A DNA stretch of 64,000 bases from positions 620,001 to 684,000 of the forward strand of contig JAHCIQ010000002.1 in assembly GCA_026129135.1 (NCBI GenBank). Direction: 5' to 3'. Position 1 is the stretch's first letter. Each line of letters starts with the position of its first letter. The position numbers were made by a program, and so were the translations under genes. Below the pieces are notes generated by a model. That model worked only from the letters and a program-made list of their open reading frames with translations. It ran no database searches and was not told the DNA's origin. Positions 25,932 through 35,261 of this stretch are shown here, one piece after another. The stretch comes from Cyanobacteria bacterium TGS_CYA1. Its GTDB lineage: Bacteria; Cyanobacteriota; Vampirovibrionia; Obscuribacterales; Obscuribacteraceae.

Positions 25932-27932
25932 CTAACTTTTTTCTTGCATGCACAGCTTGATTGCTTCAAGCGGTTTGTCACGCCATAAAAGTTCGACATA
26001 TTTTTTCTTGATAGCGCCCATGATGGCTGATTTTTTGCCTGGAAAATTTTGGGCAAGTTTCATAGCTTTGGATAGAGCGTCTTCAGCCTGGGAGATTTTT
26101 CCTTCTTTGGCTAGAACCAGACCTAGACCATAGTGCGATTTAGTGGCGTAAAGGCTTGGGATTTTACCGTGCGTTTCCCACCAGACCAGGCTTTCGTTAT
26201 AAAATTTCTCGGCTGGAGCAAAATCGCCTCTGCGTCTGTAAACATCTGCCAAACGACTTGTGGTATCGCAAAAATTGCTTGGTTTCTCTTCTTTGATGGT
26301 CGATACGACCTGATAAAGTCTTTCGTAAGCACTAACGGCTTTGTCGTATTCATTCTTAGAAGAAGCGATATCTCCAAGAATATTGAGCGGTTGGATCGTC
26401 ATTGCCGAAGGCACTTTTTCTTGTGCCATTAATTTGAGTGATTCGTTTGCAGACTTTTCAGATTCCTCGTACTGATTTTGCATGAATTGGCAGTAGGACA
26501 AAATTCTGTACAGTTGCGATTTTGGCCAGGGTCCTTTGACTCGTTCGGTCACGTCGAGCATTTCGGTAAGTCTTTGCTGCGCTTCTTTCCAGTATCCAGA
26601 ATTAGCGTACAGCTCGACCAGAGCAGCAAGAGCACCGGCGTAATCTTCCGAGTTGATGCCGTGCTCGGAGCGAACAAGCTGCAAGGCATCAAGGGCGGTG
26701 TCACGTCTGGCGTTGAAGCTTTCTTTGTTCGTTTGATTGACTTTTTTGACCACGAGCCACATCTCATTATCGTTAAAAGCTGGATATTTGCTAATCGAAC
26801 TGTTGAAATTATTGGTGACAAAAAAGAGCCACAAAGCAGCAATTCCAACCAAAAGTCCCACTGCGGCTACAACCGGAATAAGAATCGTATTCTTGCTGAG
26901 CTTTGGAATCGCATATTTTCCAGCAATCAGTTTTTGTGGTGCCTGAAGCGCCACTGCATTTGCTTGCCATTCTTCATCGCTTGCACTTTGTGCAAGTGTC
27001 AGGTCCGATTGCAATTCTGTTGCTTTTTGATATCTGTTTTCGGGCTCCTTTTTTAGACACTTGTCGATAATAGTCTCGATTCGCTTACAAAGCCGCTCAT
27101 CGCCTTCCTGCCACTCGACGAGATTCATAGCAGCAGGCTCATCTTTCAAGTGCTTGTATGCAGTTTCAATTGCGTTCTTGCCTACAAAAGGTGGCTTACC
27201 CGTAAGCACTTCGTAAAGCACACAAGCAAACGAATAAATATCCGAGCGCGCATCACTGCTCAGCCCCTGACACATTTCTGGACTGAAATACATTGGGGAG
27301 CCCATCGTTTCTCTGCCATGAGTCATGAACTGAACCTGGCTTTTGGAAACTGAATGATTGCCGATAAGTTGAGCCACTCCAAAATCGGCAAGCTTTACCG
27401 CTCCAAAAGAACCCGTGGTCGGCTCGCCATCGAGATAGACGAAATTGCTCGGCTTCATCGACTTGTGCAAATAGCCAAGTTTGTGTCCTTCGCACAATGC
27501 CTGCACCGAACTTAGAGCAAGCGCAAGAGCGTCAGGCAATGCCAGTCTTCCTGTTTTAGTCAAAACAGATTCGAGATTTACTTGAGGATTGCTCGATGAA
27601 ATAAGGTATAAATCGTTTGCTGCACTTACAAACACGTCGACATATGAAATCAGATTCTGACTCTGACAATTGGTGAGCATCTTTTTCAAATCTACTTCGA
27701 GTGCTTTCAAGCTTCGAATATTATCTGAAATGTGCTTGTGCACCTTTTTCAAAACTCTAAGTTCACCAGCTTTAGTATCACGTGCTTTGTAAGCGACAGA
27801 GAGACTTCCTCGACCTATACATTCGAGAATTCGGAAACGCTCATCAATTGTAGTTCCAATTAATGGATCAACTTCCTGGAAAAGAGAAAATGCTTGCGCG
27901 TCCGGCGTATTTTGCGGCTGGTTATCGCTCAC
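25932..27932 (-). CDS. Membrane Ser/Thr kinase-like protein with TPRs, catalytic Asp missing
   Basis: A 666-residue protein: kinase-like domain ~30-320, membrane helix ~352-375 ('ILIPVVAAVGLLVGIAALW'), then an exported TPR region (~400-660). The Gly-rich loop 'IGRGSLSVAYKA', Lys62/63, the DFG motif (183-185) and 'GSPMYFSPE' are present. The catalytic HRD motif, however, reads His156-Lys157-Ser158 ('YLHKSMKPSNF'), so the catalytic Asp is Ser. The DNA is unambiguous at these codons. It is probably a pseudokinase or very weak kinase acting as a sensor or scaffold. The ATG overlaps the NAD-kinase stop by 4 bases (ATGA). Confidence 0.88.
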   Translation of the reverse strand: MSDNQPQNTPDAQAFSLFQEVDPLIGTTIDERFRILECIGRGSLSVAYKARDTKAGELRVLKKVHKHISDNIRSLKALEVDLKKMLTNCQSQNLISYVDVFVSAANDLYLISSSNPQVNLESVLTKTGRLALPDALALALSSVQALCEGHKLGYLHKSMKPSNFVYLDGEPTTGSFGAVKLADFGVAQLIGNHSVSKSQVQFMTHGRETMGSPMYFSPEMCQGLSSDARSDIYSFACVLYEVLTGKPPFVGKNAIETAYKHLKDEPAAMNLVEWQEGDERLCKRIETIIDKCLKKEPENRYQKATELQSDLTLAQSASDEEWQANAVALQAPQKLIAGKYAIPKLSKNTILIPVVAAVGLLVGIAALWLFFVTNNFNSSISKYPAFNDNEMWLVVKKVNQTNKESFNARRDTALDALQLVRSEHGINSEDYAGALAALVELYANSGYWKEAQQRLTEMLDVTERVKGPWPKSQLYRILSYCQFMQNQYEESEKSANESLKLMAQEKVPSAMTIQPLNILGDIASSKNEYDKAVSAYERLYQVVSTIKEEKPSNFCDTTSRLADVYRRRGDFAPAEKFYNESLVWWETHGKIPSLYATKSHYGLGLVLAKEGKISQAEDALSKAMKLAQNFPGKKSAIMGAIKKKYVELLWRDKPLEAIKLCMQEKS

Positions 27933-28855
27933 TTGCTTTGTTCCTGCAAATTCTCACAGTGACTAAAAATCTTATTGAGATCGGGATTGATAAAAGTAGC
28001 CAGTTCGTACTTGGAAGGCTTGATCTCAAGCCTGTCGCCCAGAGTAAACGGATACTCTACGTGGGGACCATCAATGAATATAGCTCCAAGACGCATTTCG
28101 GAAGTCATGGCGATAGACTCGTCCTTATTTAAAAGTCCTTTGATTAGATGCCAGTTTTCATGCGGTCTTTGACATGCTTCTCGAACCAGATATTGATACT
28201 GGGAAGCATAAATGTCTTGAATTACACCACCTGCAGATCGAAGTGATCCTGTAGAGCCTGCTGGTGTGCCTATCCAGACTCCAGAAGAGCGTTGTTCTTC
28301 TTTTTGGCTGCCAATATTGAGAATATAGCGACTGGTTGCACCAGGATTGGTGTGAGCTATAAGCACCTCGTTCAAGGCCTTTTGATGCAATTGATGACCA
28401 TTTAAAGTCAGTGCCAATCGCATTATTTTGGTCGGCTCGATTTCGTTTGCACAAATCTGGGCGAGGATTTTGGGGAAATTTTCGCTTTGAGCCAGACAAA
28501 AATGACCATATGAAGAAGACCTGGAAGAATTCACTCCAAGCAGCGGAATATCTTCAAGAAAGTGCGAGGCATCGATAAAAGTGCCATCTCCACCTACTGC
28601 AATTACCAGATCGACGTCTTCAATCGGGTCTATGAGTTCGGAGCGTGCGACCGAAACGTATTCTATTTTTTGACGTTCGAGTTCAGCATGAATAGCTTCG
28701 ACTGTGGCTAGATGCTCATTGTGAGCAGTCAATACTCGCTTTACGATTTCGCTCTTTTCTTCGAGCAGTTTGACGAAACGCTCTTCGTGATAATCTTCGA
28801 CTTGAATTTGATAAGTGGTTCGCTTTCGCAAAACCAGTACTTTTTTGACTTTCAA
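27929..28855 (-). CDS. nadK: NAD kinase
   Basis: A 308-residue ATP-NAD kinase family protein that makes NADP+. The 'AVGGDGTFIDASHFL' motif (GGDGT at 88-92) and the second-domain 'SSGVWIGTPAGSTGSLRSAGG' are the family's ATP/NAD-binding signatures. 'NSSRSSSYGHFCL' replaces the commoner 'N.G.LGFL' loop, so it belongs to a divergent branch. The start used is TTG 28855, as no better codon is seen. It is the first gene of a two-gene operon with the kinase-like protein, joined by ATGA overlap. Confidence 0.88.
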   Translation of the reverse strand: MKVKKVLVLRKRTTYQIQVEDYHEERFVKLLEEKSEIVKRVLTAHNEHLATVEAIHAELERQKIEYVSVARSELIDPIEDVDLVIAVGGDGTFIDASHFLEDIPLLGVNSSRSSSYGHFCLAQSENFPKILAQICANEIEPTKIMRLALTLNGHQLHQKALNEVLIAHTNPGATSRYILNIGSQKEEQRSSGVWIGTPAGSTGSLRSAGGVIQDIYASQYQYLVREACQRPHENWHLIKGLLNKDESIAMTSEMRLGAIFIDGPHVEYPFTLGDRLEIKPSKYELATFINPDLNKIFSHCENLQEQSK

Positions 28856-28947
28856 AACCCAATCCCCAACTTAACACCATCTTAAGATAACTTGCGAAAA
28901 TCGAACATATTGACATCAATAAAAGCTAAAAGACCACCGGCCTAAGT

Positions 28948-28953
28948 TATAAT
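28948..28953 (+). promoter_or_regulatory. Candidate -10 box for alaS
   Basis: A perfect TATAAT 57 bases before the alaS GTG, in the divergent gap with nadK. A TTGACA at 28910-28915 lies 32 bases upstream, too far to pair with it, so the -35 is weak or absent. Confidence 0.45.
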
Positions 28954-29010
28954 GAATACTTCCAAAACACGCGAGATCCGTAACTCTGACGGTTGCTCGA
29001 GGAGGTCTTT

Positions 29011-31728
29011 GTGGTTCGCTCCGGTGCCGAAATTCGCTCTGAATTTATTTCCTTTTTCAGGGACAAAAAAGGACACTTGCATTTGCCAAGTTCCAGTTTG
29101 ATCCCAGACAACCCCACCCTTCTGCTCACCTCAGCGGGTATGGTTCAATTCGTGCCGATTTTCCTTGGTAACGCACCAGCTACTGACCCCCCGCGTGCAG
29201 TGACAGTTCAAAAATGTGCTCGAGCTGGTGGAAAAGATTCTGATATCGAAAATATCGGGCGTACGACACGCCACCACAGTTTTTTTGAAATGCTTGGCAA
29301 TTTCAGCTTTGGTGATTATTTCAAACGTCAAATAATTCCCTGGGCATGGGAATTCGTCACCGAGCATTTAAAACTCGATCCCAAACGACTTATTGTCACC
29401 GTCTTTGAAGGCGACGAAGAGATGGGCATCGGTCCAGACGAAGAAGCTTACGAGATCTGGCACAAAGTTGTGGGAGTGCCGGCTGAGCGCATTTTCAAAA
29501 TGTCTAAAAAAGACAATTTCTGGGGACCACCAGGACCTACAGGACCATGTGGGCCCTGCTCCGAGATTTACATAGACCGAGGACCTGAATTCAGCACAGT
29601 TAAAAATGCCGATCCTGACAAAGTAGACTTTGAAGACGGCAACAGATTCATGGAAATCTGGAACCTGGTATTCATGGAGTTTTTCAAAGACGAGCATGGC
29701 AAATTTACTCCACTCGAGAAGAAAAACGTAGACACAGGAGCTGGTCTCGAGCGTATCTCGATGGTACTCCAGGGCAAGAAAAATACTTTTGAAACAGATT
29801 TGTTCCAACCAATTCTCGATGAAGTTTGCAAACTGTCAAAAGTGAAATATTCAGGCACCACCTGGAACGAAACAACTCCAGAGAAAGAGCGTCCACTTCC
29901 TGAAAAACAAGATACCTATTTAAAAATCATTTGCGACCACGCTCGTTGTGTCAGTTTCCTCATTGCAGACGGAGTGCGAACGAGCAACGTAGGACGCGGC
30001 TATGTCCTTCGTTTCTTGACCCGACGCGCCGCTCGCTTTGGACGACTACTCGGGATGAACGAGCCTTTCATTCATAAGCTGGTTGCGACCATCGCCACTG
30101 TATATGGTGAAGCTTATCCTGAAATCAAAAACAATCAAGCTCAAATCGCCCAAGTTATTCTGGACGAAGAAAACAAATTCGCTAAAACAATCGACCGGGG
30201 CATGAGCATTTTAGAAGAATTGCTCGAAAAGAAAGAAAGCCAATTGCCAGGCGAAGTAGTTTTCAATCTCTACGCCACATACGGCTTCCCTCTCGAACTT
30301 ACAAGCGAAATTGCATCCGAGCACGAAAAATCAGTTGACCTTGAAGGATTTGCCAGAGCACGCGAAGAGCACGAGAAGGTTTCTTCGGTGAGCAAATTCA
30401 ATGTGATTATGACTGGCGACGAAGCGCTTGGAAATATTCTCAAAAAGCATGGCACCACAAGCTTCACCGGATACAAAGGACTTGTGGGTGAAAGCAGCGT
30501 TCTTGCCATATTGAAAGATGGCAAAATGGTTGATCACGCTGAAGAAGGCGAAGAAGTAGACATTATTTTAAATGCCACTCCATTTTATGCCGAATCTGGC
30601 GGTCAGCTCGGTGATAAAGGACTACTATTCAATAATGATGCCTCCATTCAAGTAATGGATACAAAAAAATCTGAAGGGTTGCATATCCACAGATGCCGCG
30701 TTCTTGGCGGCTCTGTAAGACTCGACGATAAGTTCGAGACCAAAGTCGACATTGAAAACAGAGAAAGCACCGTATTGCACCACAGCTCAGCCCACCTTTT
30801 CCACGCTGCAGTGCGTCAATTGCTTGGCAAACACGTGATGCAGGCAGGTTCGCAAGTCGGACCAAACGCCATGCGCTTCGATTTCAGTTTCGAGCGTCAA
30901 CCCACCAAGCAAGAGCTGTTCAAAATAGAATCACTGATGAACGAATGGGTGAGAAGTAATACCAGAGCAGAAACACAAGAAATGTCTCTGGCTGAAGCCA
31001 AACAAACTGGCGCTATTGCAATGTTCGGAGAGAAATATGGCGATGTAGTGAGAGTAGTCAAAATGGGCGATTTTAGCCTCGAGTTTTGTGGTGGCACTCA
31101 CGTCAATTCAACTGGCGACATCAGCATGATTAAAATCGTCTCCGAAGGCAGTATTGCATCTGGTGTCAGAAGAGTAGAAGCACTGGCAGGCAAAAAAGCT
31201 TGGGATCATATAAGCAAACAAATTGAAACGCTTGGAGAAATTTCAGACAAGCTTAAAGTTAAGCCAGCTGAAATCGGCAGCCAGATTGAAAAATTGCAGT
31301 CCGACCTGAAAGCGCGAGACAAGCAGAACGAAGCCCTCCAAGAAAAATTGATGAGCTACAAAGCACGCGAACTGAAAGAAAAGGCTCAGCAAGTGGGACA
31401 GTTCAAATTGGTCAGCGCCACTCTAAATGATGGCGGATACACTCCAGACCAGCTCAAACTACTTGCAAGTATCATCAAAGATTCTGGCGACAACTACATT
31501 ACGGCACTGGCAAGTTCGACTGGACCCAATCAAGTTTCGCTCGTGATGGGCGCTTCAGCTGCTTCGGTCAAAGCAGGTATCCATGCTGGCAATCTAGTAA
31601 AAGAAATGGCTCAAATTGTAGGTGGCTCAGGCGGCGGCAGACCAGATCTGGCGCAAGCTGGAGGGAAAGACCCTTCGCGTATAAATGAAGCCCTTGAGAA
31701 AGTGAAAGAAGTGGTAAGCCTTAAATAA
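29011..31728 (+). CDS. alaS: Alanyl-tRNA synthetase
   Basis: A 905-residue class II synthetase that charges tRNA-Ala. The N-terminal aminoacylation domain has 'LLTSAGMVQFVPIFLG' and 'GPTGPCGPCSEI'. The editing domain has zinc-binding 'HHSSAHLFHAA' and 'EFCGGTHVNSTG'. The C-terminal DHHA1 domain ends with 'GGSGGGRPDLAQAGG'. The start is GTG 29011, with AGGAGG at 29000-29005 just 5 bases upstream; an in-frame TTG at 28993 precedes that site and is unlikely. Confidence 0.97.
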   Translation: MVRSGAEIRSEFISFFRDKKGHLHLPSSSLIPDNPTLLLTSAGMVQFVPIFLGNAPATDPPRAVTVQKCARAGGKDSDIENIGRTTRHHSFFEMLGNFSFGDYFKRQIIPWAWEFVTEHLKLDPKRLIVTVFEGDEEMGIGPDEEAYEIWHKVVGVPAERIFKMSKKDNFWGPPGPTGPCGPCSEIYIDRGPEFSTVKNADPDKVDFEDGNRFMEIWNLVFMEFFKDEHGKFTPLEKKNVDTGAGLERISMVLQGKKNTFETDLFQPILDEVCKLSKVKYSGTTWNETTPEKERPLPEKQDTYLKIICDHARCVSFLIADGVRTSNVGRGYVLRFLTRRAARFGRLLGMNEPFIHKLVATIATVYGEAYPEIKNNQAQIAQVILDEENKFAKTIDRGMSILEELLEKKESQLPGEVVFNLYATYGFPLELTSEIASEHEKSVDLEGFARAREEHEKVSSVSKFNVIMTGDEALGNILKKHGTTSFTGYKGLVGESSVLAILKDGKMVDHAEEGEEVDIILNATPFYAESGGQLGDKGLLFNNDASIQVMDTKKSEGLHIHRCRVLGGSVRLDDKFETKVDIENRESTVLHHSSAHLFHAAVRQLLGKHVMQAGSQVGPNAMRFDFSFERQPTKQELFKIESLMNEWVRSNTRAETQEMSLAEAKQTGAIAMFGEKYGDVVRVVKMGDFSLEFCGGTHVNSTGDISMIKIVSEGSIASGVRRVEALAGKKAWDHISKQIETLGEISDKLKVKPAEIGSQIEKLQSDLKARDKQNEALQEKLMSYKARELKEKAQQVGQFKLVSATLNDGGYTPDQLKLLASIIKDSGDNYITALASSTGPNQVSLVMGASAASVKAGIHAGNLVKEMAQIVGGSGGGRPDLAQAGGKDPSRINEALEKVKEVVSLK

Positions 31729-31741
31729 GGGGGATATAAAA

Positions 31742-32641
31742 GTGCAGTTCTTGAAAAAATTGGCGGTCGCTTTTGCAGGAATGTTATTCATGGCTCAGGC
31801 AGCCTTTGCCGGAGCACCTCCTGTTCGAATCGCTGTAGTTCCTGGTGGCGGCTCTGGTATCGAACAAGAAATAGTCGATCGAATTTCGAATTCGCTTTCT
31901 GCCAATCAAAACGTTGCACTCTCAACTGTAAACCCTGACTGGTACGTGGTCTGCAATATCAAAGAATTCATGGACCAGACTTCTGGTCAAATCAGATATA
32001 ACGGTACAGTCCTGATAAAAACCACTGGTGGTCACATTATTTCTACAGTGGCTGTACAAAAATACAATCAAGATTTTTCACTGAGCCCAGGCACTCCACT
32101 CAACAAAGCTCTCGTAGACAAAGCGGCACGCGACGTCATCAGCGGCGCGTCAGAGCGTGCGATCGGACCAATAGAAAATGCAGTCACCACTGAAATGGAG
32201 ACACGTGAAAAAGTCATTCAAGGGCAAATGCTTGCTGATCAAGAGGAGTTCGACGGCGCTATAAACGCTTTGCGCCTGGTCACTCCCGATTCTCCCCATT
32301 TCCAAAATGTGCGCAACTTGATGGAAGAATTCGCGATGGAAAAACAAGCCAAAGAAAATCTGGCTAGAGCCCAATCGCTGATAAAATCGGGCAAATCCGG
32401 ACAAGCTATTGCATTGCTAAAAGCTATACCGGCCAAATCTCGTTACAAAGGTAGAGCCAGTGCACTCTTAGCCAGCATTGGCGGCGGCAAGAAAAAACCT
32501 GCATTAGCAAAAAATAAGAAGCCTCAAGCTACAGCTAGCAACGGTAAAAACGCTGATTTAAAGGCTCTGGACAAGGCTCTTGAGCTTGAGAAAAAAGCTA
32601 TTGAAAACGCTCAAGCCAAAGTGCGCTCGCAGATTAAATAA
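31742..32641 (+). CDS. Exported TPR-like protein
   Basis: A 299-residue protein starting at GTG 31742, after a G-rich ribosome site. Residues 1-23 are a signal peptide ('LAVAFAGMLFMAQAAFA', cleavage after AFA). The N-terminal domain (~24-150) has alternating strands ('PVRIAVVPGGGSG') like the FlgO/CsgG/TolB-N type of small outer-envelope domain, though I cannot assign it firmly. Residues ~165-240 are helical repeats of TPR type. The C-terminus is Lys/Ala-rich and probably coiled. It lies 13 bases after alaS and before the CsgG-like gene. Confidence 0.75.
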   Translation: MQFLKKLAVAFAGMLFMAQAAFAGAPPVRIAVVPGGGSGIEQEIVDRISNSLSANQNVALSTVNPDWYVVCNIKEFMDQTSGQIRYNGTVLIKTTGGHIISTVAVQKYNQDFSLSPGTPLNKALVDKAARDVISGASERAIGPIENAVTTEMETREKVIQGQMLADQEEFDGAINALRLVTPDSPHFQNVRNLMEEFAMEKQAKENLARAQSLIKSGKSGQAIALLKAIPAKSRYKGRASALLASIGGGKKKPALAKNKKPQATASNGKNADLKALDKALELEKKAIENAQAKVRSQIK

Positions 32642-32737
32642 AGAATTAAATCGGATCTCGGCTAAATTAACTCTCTGTGCGGTTAAACTGTACGGTAACT
32701 CCGTTTATGACAAAAGAGATATTCTCGGGAGAGTTAA

Positions 32738-33787
32738 ATGTTTTTGCGCAAATTCAGTGCACTTCTTCTCAGCTTCGCTTTCGTATCCAGTCTGATTTTC
32801 CCAATGGCAGCCCAGGCTGGCCAGAAAAGAAAACTGGCTATCCTTCCGTTTGAATACGGAGCTGTCCAAACTAACGTCGGCACAGTCGACGTGGGTAAAG
32901 GTATCACTACTCTGCTCATCACCAAATTGGTGAACGACGGAACCTATTCAATTATCGAGCGTCAAATGCTCGACTCGATTTTGAAAGAACAAAACTTTTC
33001 GGTTTCAGACCGTGCCGACCAATCGACCGCTATCAAAATCGGTAAATTGCTCAGTATCGATGCCATCGTTGTTGGCACAGTGACTCAATTCGGTTTCGAA
33101 TCCAAAAGTACAAACGTCGGCGCAGGCGTCGGCGCTGCTACTCGCTACATACCTTATGTTGGCGGATTCGGCGGAGCTTTTGGTGGCGTTTCGGTCAAAA
33201 AGAGCAAAGTGCAAGTTGCACTCGATGCTCGTATCATCGACGTAACCACTGGTGAAATTCTTGGCGCCGTGCACGGCGTTGGCAAATCACAAAGATCAGG
33301 TACCGACCTCTGGGGCGGCTCTGGCTGGTCTGGCGGTGAAGCAGGTTGGGGTTCATCCGACTTTGCTACCACTATTGCTGGTGAAGCCACCATGCAAGCA
33401 GTAGACGACATCGGTTCACAACTTCTGGCTTATGCCAACAAGCTTCCCGACAACGCTTCGCTTGCTGCCAAAAACGTAACTGGCAAAATTGCTGATGTAA
33501 CTGGCACCACTGTCACAGTCAACCTGGGCAAAAAGAACGGACTCAAAGTCGGTTCCAAATTGCATATCGAACGTCCGGTCAAAACAATCCGCGACCCCGA
33601 TACAGGCAACGTGATCAAAGAAATAATGAACACTGTGGCTGAAATCACTCTCAAAGAAGTTGATGATGCTTCTTCCACCGGCGACATCGTCAAAGGTGCT
33701 GGAGTGAAAATTGGTGACACCGTAAAAATGGTCACAACTGACGTTTCTGCTGTAGTTCTGGGTAAAGACGGCAAAGCACCACAGTAA
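32738..33787 (+). CDS. Exported CsgG-like protein with FlgT-like C-terminus
   Basis: A 349-residue exported protein. The signal peptide is residues 1-27 ('PMAAQAGQ', a type I site); there is no lipobox Cys, unlike curli CsgG. Residues ~30-220 match the CsgG family: 'KLAILPFEYG', 'GKGITTLLITKLVNDGTYSI', 'ILKEQNFSVSD', 'LSIDAIVVGTVTQFG' and 'ARIIDVTTGEIL'. Residues ~245-335 ('GKIADVTGTTVTVNLGKKNG') resemble the FlgT C-terminal beta-barrel. CsgG forms outer-membrane pores for fibre export; whether this protein does is unknown. GGAG precedes the ATG. Confidence 0.85.
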   Translation: MFLRKFSALLLSFAFVSSLIFPMAAQAGQKRKLAILPFEYGAVQTNVGTVDVGKGITTLLITKLVNDGTYSIIERQMLDSILKEQNFSVSDRADQSTAIKIGKLLSIDAIVVGTVTQFGFESKSTNVGAGVGAATRYIPYVGGFGGAFGGVSVKKSKVQVALDARIIDVTTGEILGAVHGVGKSQRSGTDLWGGSGWSGGEAGWGSSDFATTIAGEATMQAVDDIGSQLLAYANKLPDNASLAAKNVTGKIADVTGTTVTVNLGKKNGLKVGSKLHIERPVKTIRDPDTGNVIKEIMNTVAEITLKEVDDASSTGDIVKGAGVKIGDTVKMVTTDVSAVVLGKDGKAPQ

Positions 33788-33817
33788 GACTTGCAACAAT
33801 TAGTTGAGGAAAACCCA

Positions 33818-34270
33818 TTGAAAGCTAATCGAAAGACTTTAGTCCTATTATTGAGTCTAACAATGCTTGCCGCATCTGGATTCAGTGCAACATTTGCTAA
33901 AGACAAAGACTGGAATAAAGAACTCGAGAAAGGTTATCACGAGCTCAAAATGGGTAATATCGACGAATCAATCAAAATCTTCCAGGGCAAAGTAAACAAA
34001 AATCCCAGTTCGGGAAAATGTCACAGTGCCCTGGGAGAAGCTTTGAAAAAGAGAGGTCAGCACGATGCTGCAAAAAAAGAATTTTTGCTAGCTACCCAGG
34101 TGGAGCCCAGTTTTGGTGAAGCTTTCTATCACCTGGGACAATGTTATGAATTCGACAATCAGTGGCAGGACGCCATCAATTCATACAGACGCTATAAAGA
34201 ACTGGCTCCAGAAGCCAGTAACCGACAAGCTTTAGAAGACAGAATTGCCTTTTGCGAAGGAAAACTATAA
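33818..34270 (+). CDS. Exported TPR protein
   Basis: A 150-residue protein from TTG 33818, chosen because GAGGA (33806-33810) lies 7 bases upstream. Residues 1-26 are a signal peptide ('TLVLLLSLTMLAASGFSATFA'). Two and a half tetratricopeptide repeats follow ('ELKMGNIDESIKIFQGKVNK', 'ALGEALKKRGQHDAAKKEF', 'FYHLGQCYEFDNQWQDAINS'). It is transcribed with the CsgG-like gene, 30 bases upstream, and followed 12 bases later by ilvE. It could act as a partner of the CsgG-like protein in the periplasm (inference). Confidence 0.85.
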   Translation: MKANRKTLVLLLSLTMLAASGFSATFAKDKDWNKELEKGYHELKMGNIDESIKIFQGKVNKNPSSGKCHSALGEALKKRGQHDAAKKEFLLATQVEPSFGEAFYHLGQCYEFDNQWQDAINSYRRYKELAPEASNRQALEDRIAFCEGKL

Positions 34271-34282
34271 AGAGGTATCGCC

Positions 34283-35257
34283 TTGAGTTCCGAAACCAAA
34301 AACACCGAATACGCATTTTTTGAAGGCGACTATGTCCCAATAGACAACGCCAAAGTCAGTATCAAAACCCATGCTCTCCAATACGGAACAGGCGTTTTCG
34401 AAGGCATCCGAGCCTACTGGAACGAAGAAGAGCAAGAACTCTATATCTTTCGCATGAAAGAACACTTTGACCGCATGAAAAATAGCATCAAGATCATGCG
34501 TATCGAAAACAAATATTCAAGCGATGAGTTATGCGATATCGTCGTAAAACTCTTGCAAATGAATAAACCGAAAACAGATACTTATATCCGTCCATTCTCT
34601 TACAAAGCCAGTCTTCGCGTAGGTCCAGGCTTACAAGACAATCCGTCTGAATTTTGCATTTTCACCACTCCATTTGGTGCATATTTCAAAGTCGACGAAG
34701 GACTGAAAGTAATGGTCTCGAGCTGGCGTCGAGTAGACGACAACGCCATACCACCTCGAGCTAAAGTTTCTGGATCATATGCAAACACCGCCCTTGCCAA
34801 AACAGACGCTATTTGTGCAGGCTTTGATGATGCCATTGTGCTCGATCAAAATGGTCACGTATCAGAAGGATCGGCAATGAACCTTTTCATGGTTCAAGAC
34901 GGACATCTAGTAACATCGCCAGGCTATGGAAATATTCTGGAAGGAATCACCAGACGCACCATTATGGAATTCGCCCAGAGAGAATTTAGTATCGATACCG
35001 AAATTCGCACTATAGATAGAAGCGAATTGTACACAGCAGACGAAGTATTCTTCTGCGGTACTGGAGCTGAAATCGCCCCCATTCTCGAAATAGACAGAAG
35101 AGTAGTTGCAGACGGTAAGACCGGTCCCATTACTCGCAAAATTTTCGACATGTACGCTAAAGTCACTCGCGGCAAAGTAGAACGCTACAAGAAATGGGTG
35201 ACCCCGGTTTTCGCCAGTTCAGACAAAAGCAGTGGAAAGAAACTTGCGGTAAAGTAG
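34283..35257 (+). CDS. ilvE: Branched-chain amino acid aminotransferase
   Basis: A 324-residue fold-type IV PLP enzyme for the last step of Leu, Ile and Val synthesis or the first of their breakdown. The PLP Lys is Lys161 in 'PPRAKVSGSYANTALAK'. 'ALQYGTGVFEGIRAY', 'GHVSEGSAMNLF', 'ILEGITRRTI' and 'FFCGTGAEIAPI' are the usual class IV motifs. The start is TTG 34283, with AGAGGT ~8 bases upstream. It sits in a run of exported-protein genes rather than an amino-acid operon. Confidence 0.95.
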   Translation: MSSETKNTEYAFFEGDYVPIDNAKVSIKTHALQYGTGVFEGIRAYWNEEEQELYIFRMKEHFDRMKNSIKIMRIENKYSSDELCDIVVKLLQMNKPKTDTYIRPFSYKASLRVGPGLQDNPSEFCIFTTPFGAYFKVDEGLKVMVSSWRRVDDNAIPPRAKVSGSYANTALAKTDAICAGFDDAIVLDQNGHVSEGSAMNLFMVQDGHLVTSPGYGNILEGITRRTIMEFAQREFSIDTEIRTIDRSELYTADEVFFCGTGAEIAPILEIDRRVVADGKTGPITRKIFDMYAKVTRGKVERYKKWVTPVFASSDKSSGKKLAVK

Positions 35258-35261
35258 AAAC

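Noticed and set aside
28910..28953. TTGACA and TATAAT taken together as one strong alaS promoter
   Set aside because: Both hexamers are perfect but are 32 bases apart, far beyond the normal ~17; only the -10 is kept as a candidate.
29011..31728. Upstream in-frame start for alaS at 28993
   Set aside because: That TTG precedes the AGGAGG site, whereas GTG 29011 lies at ideal distance behind it.
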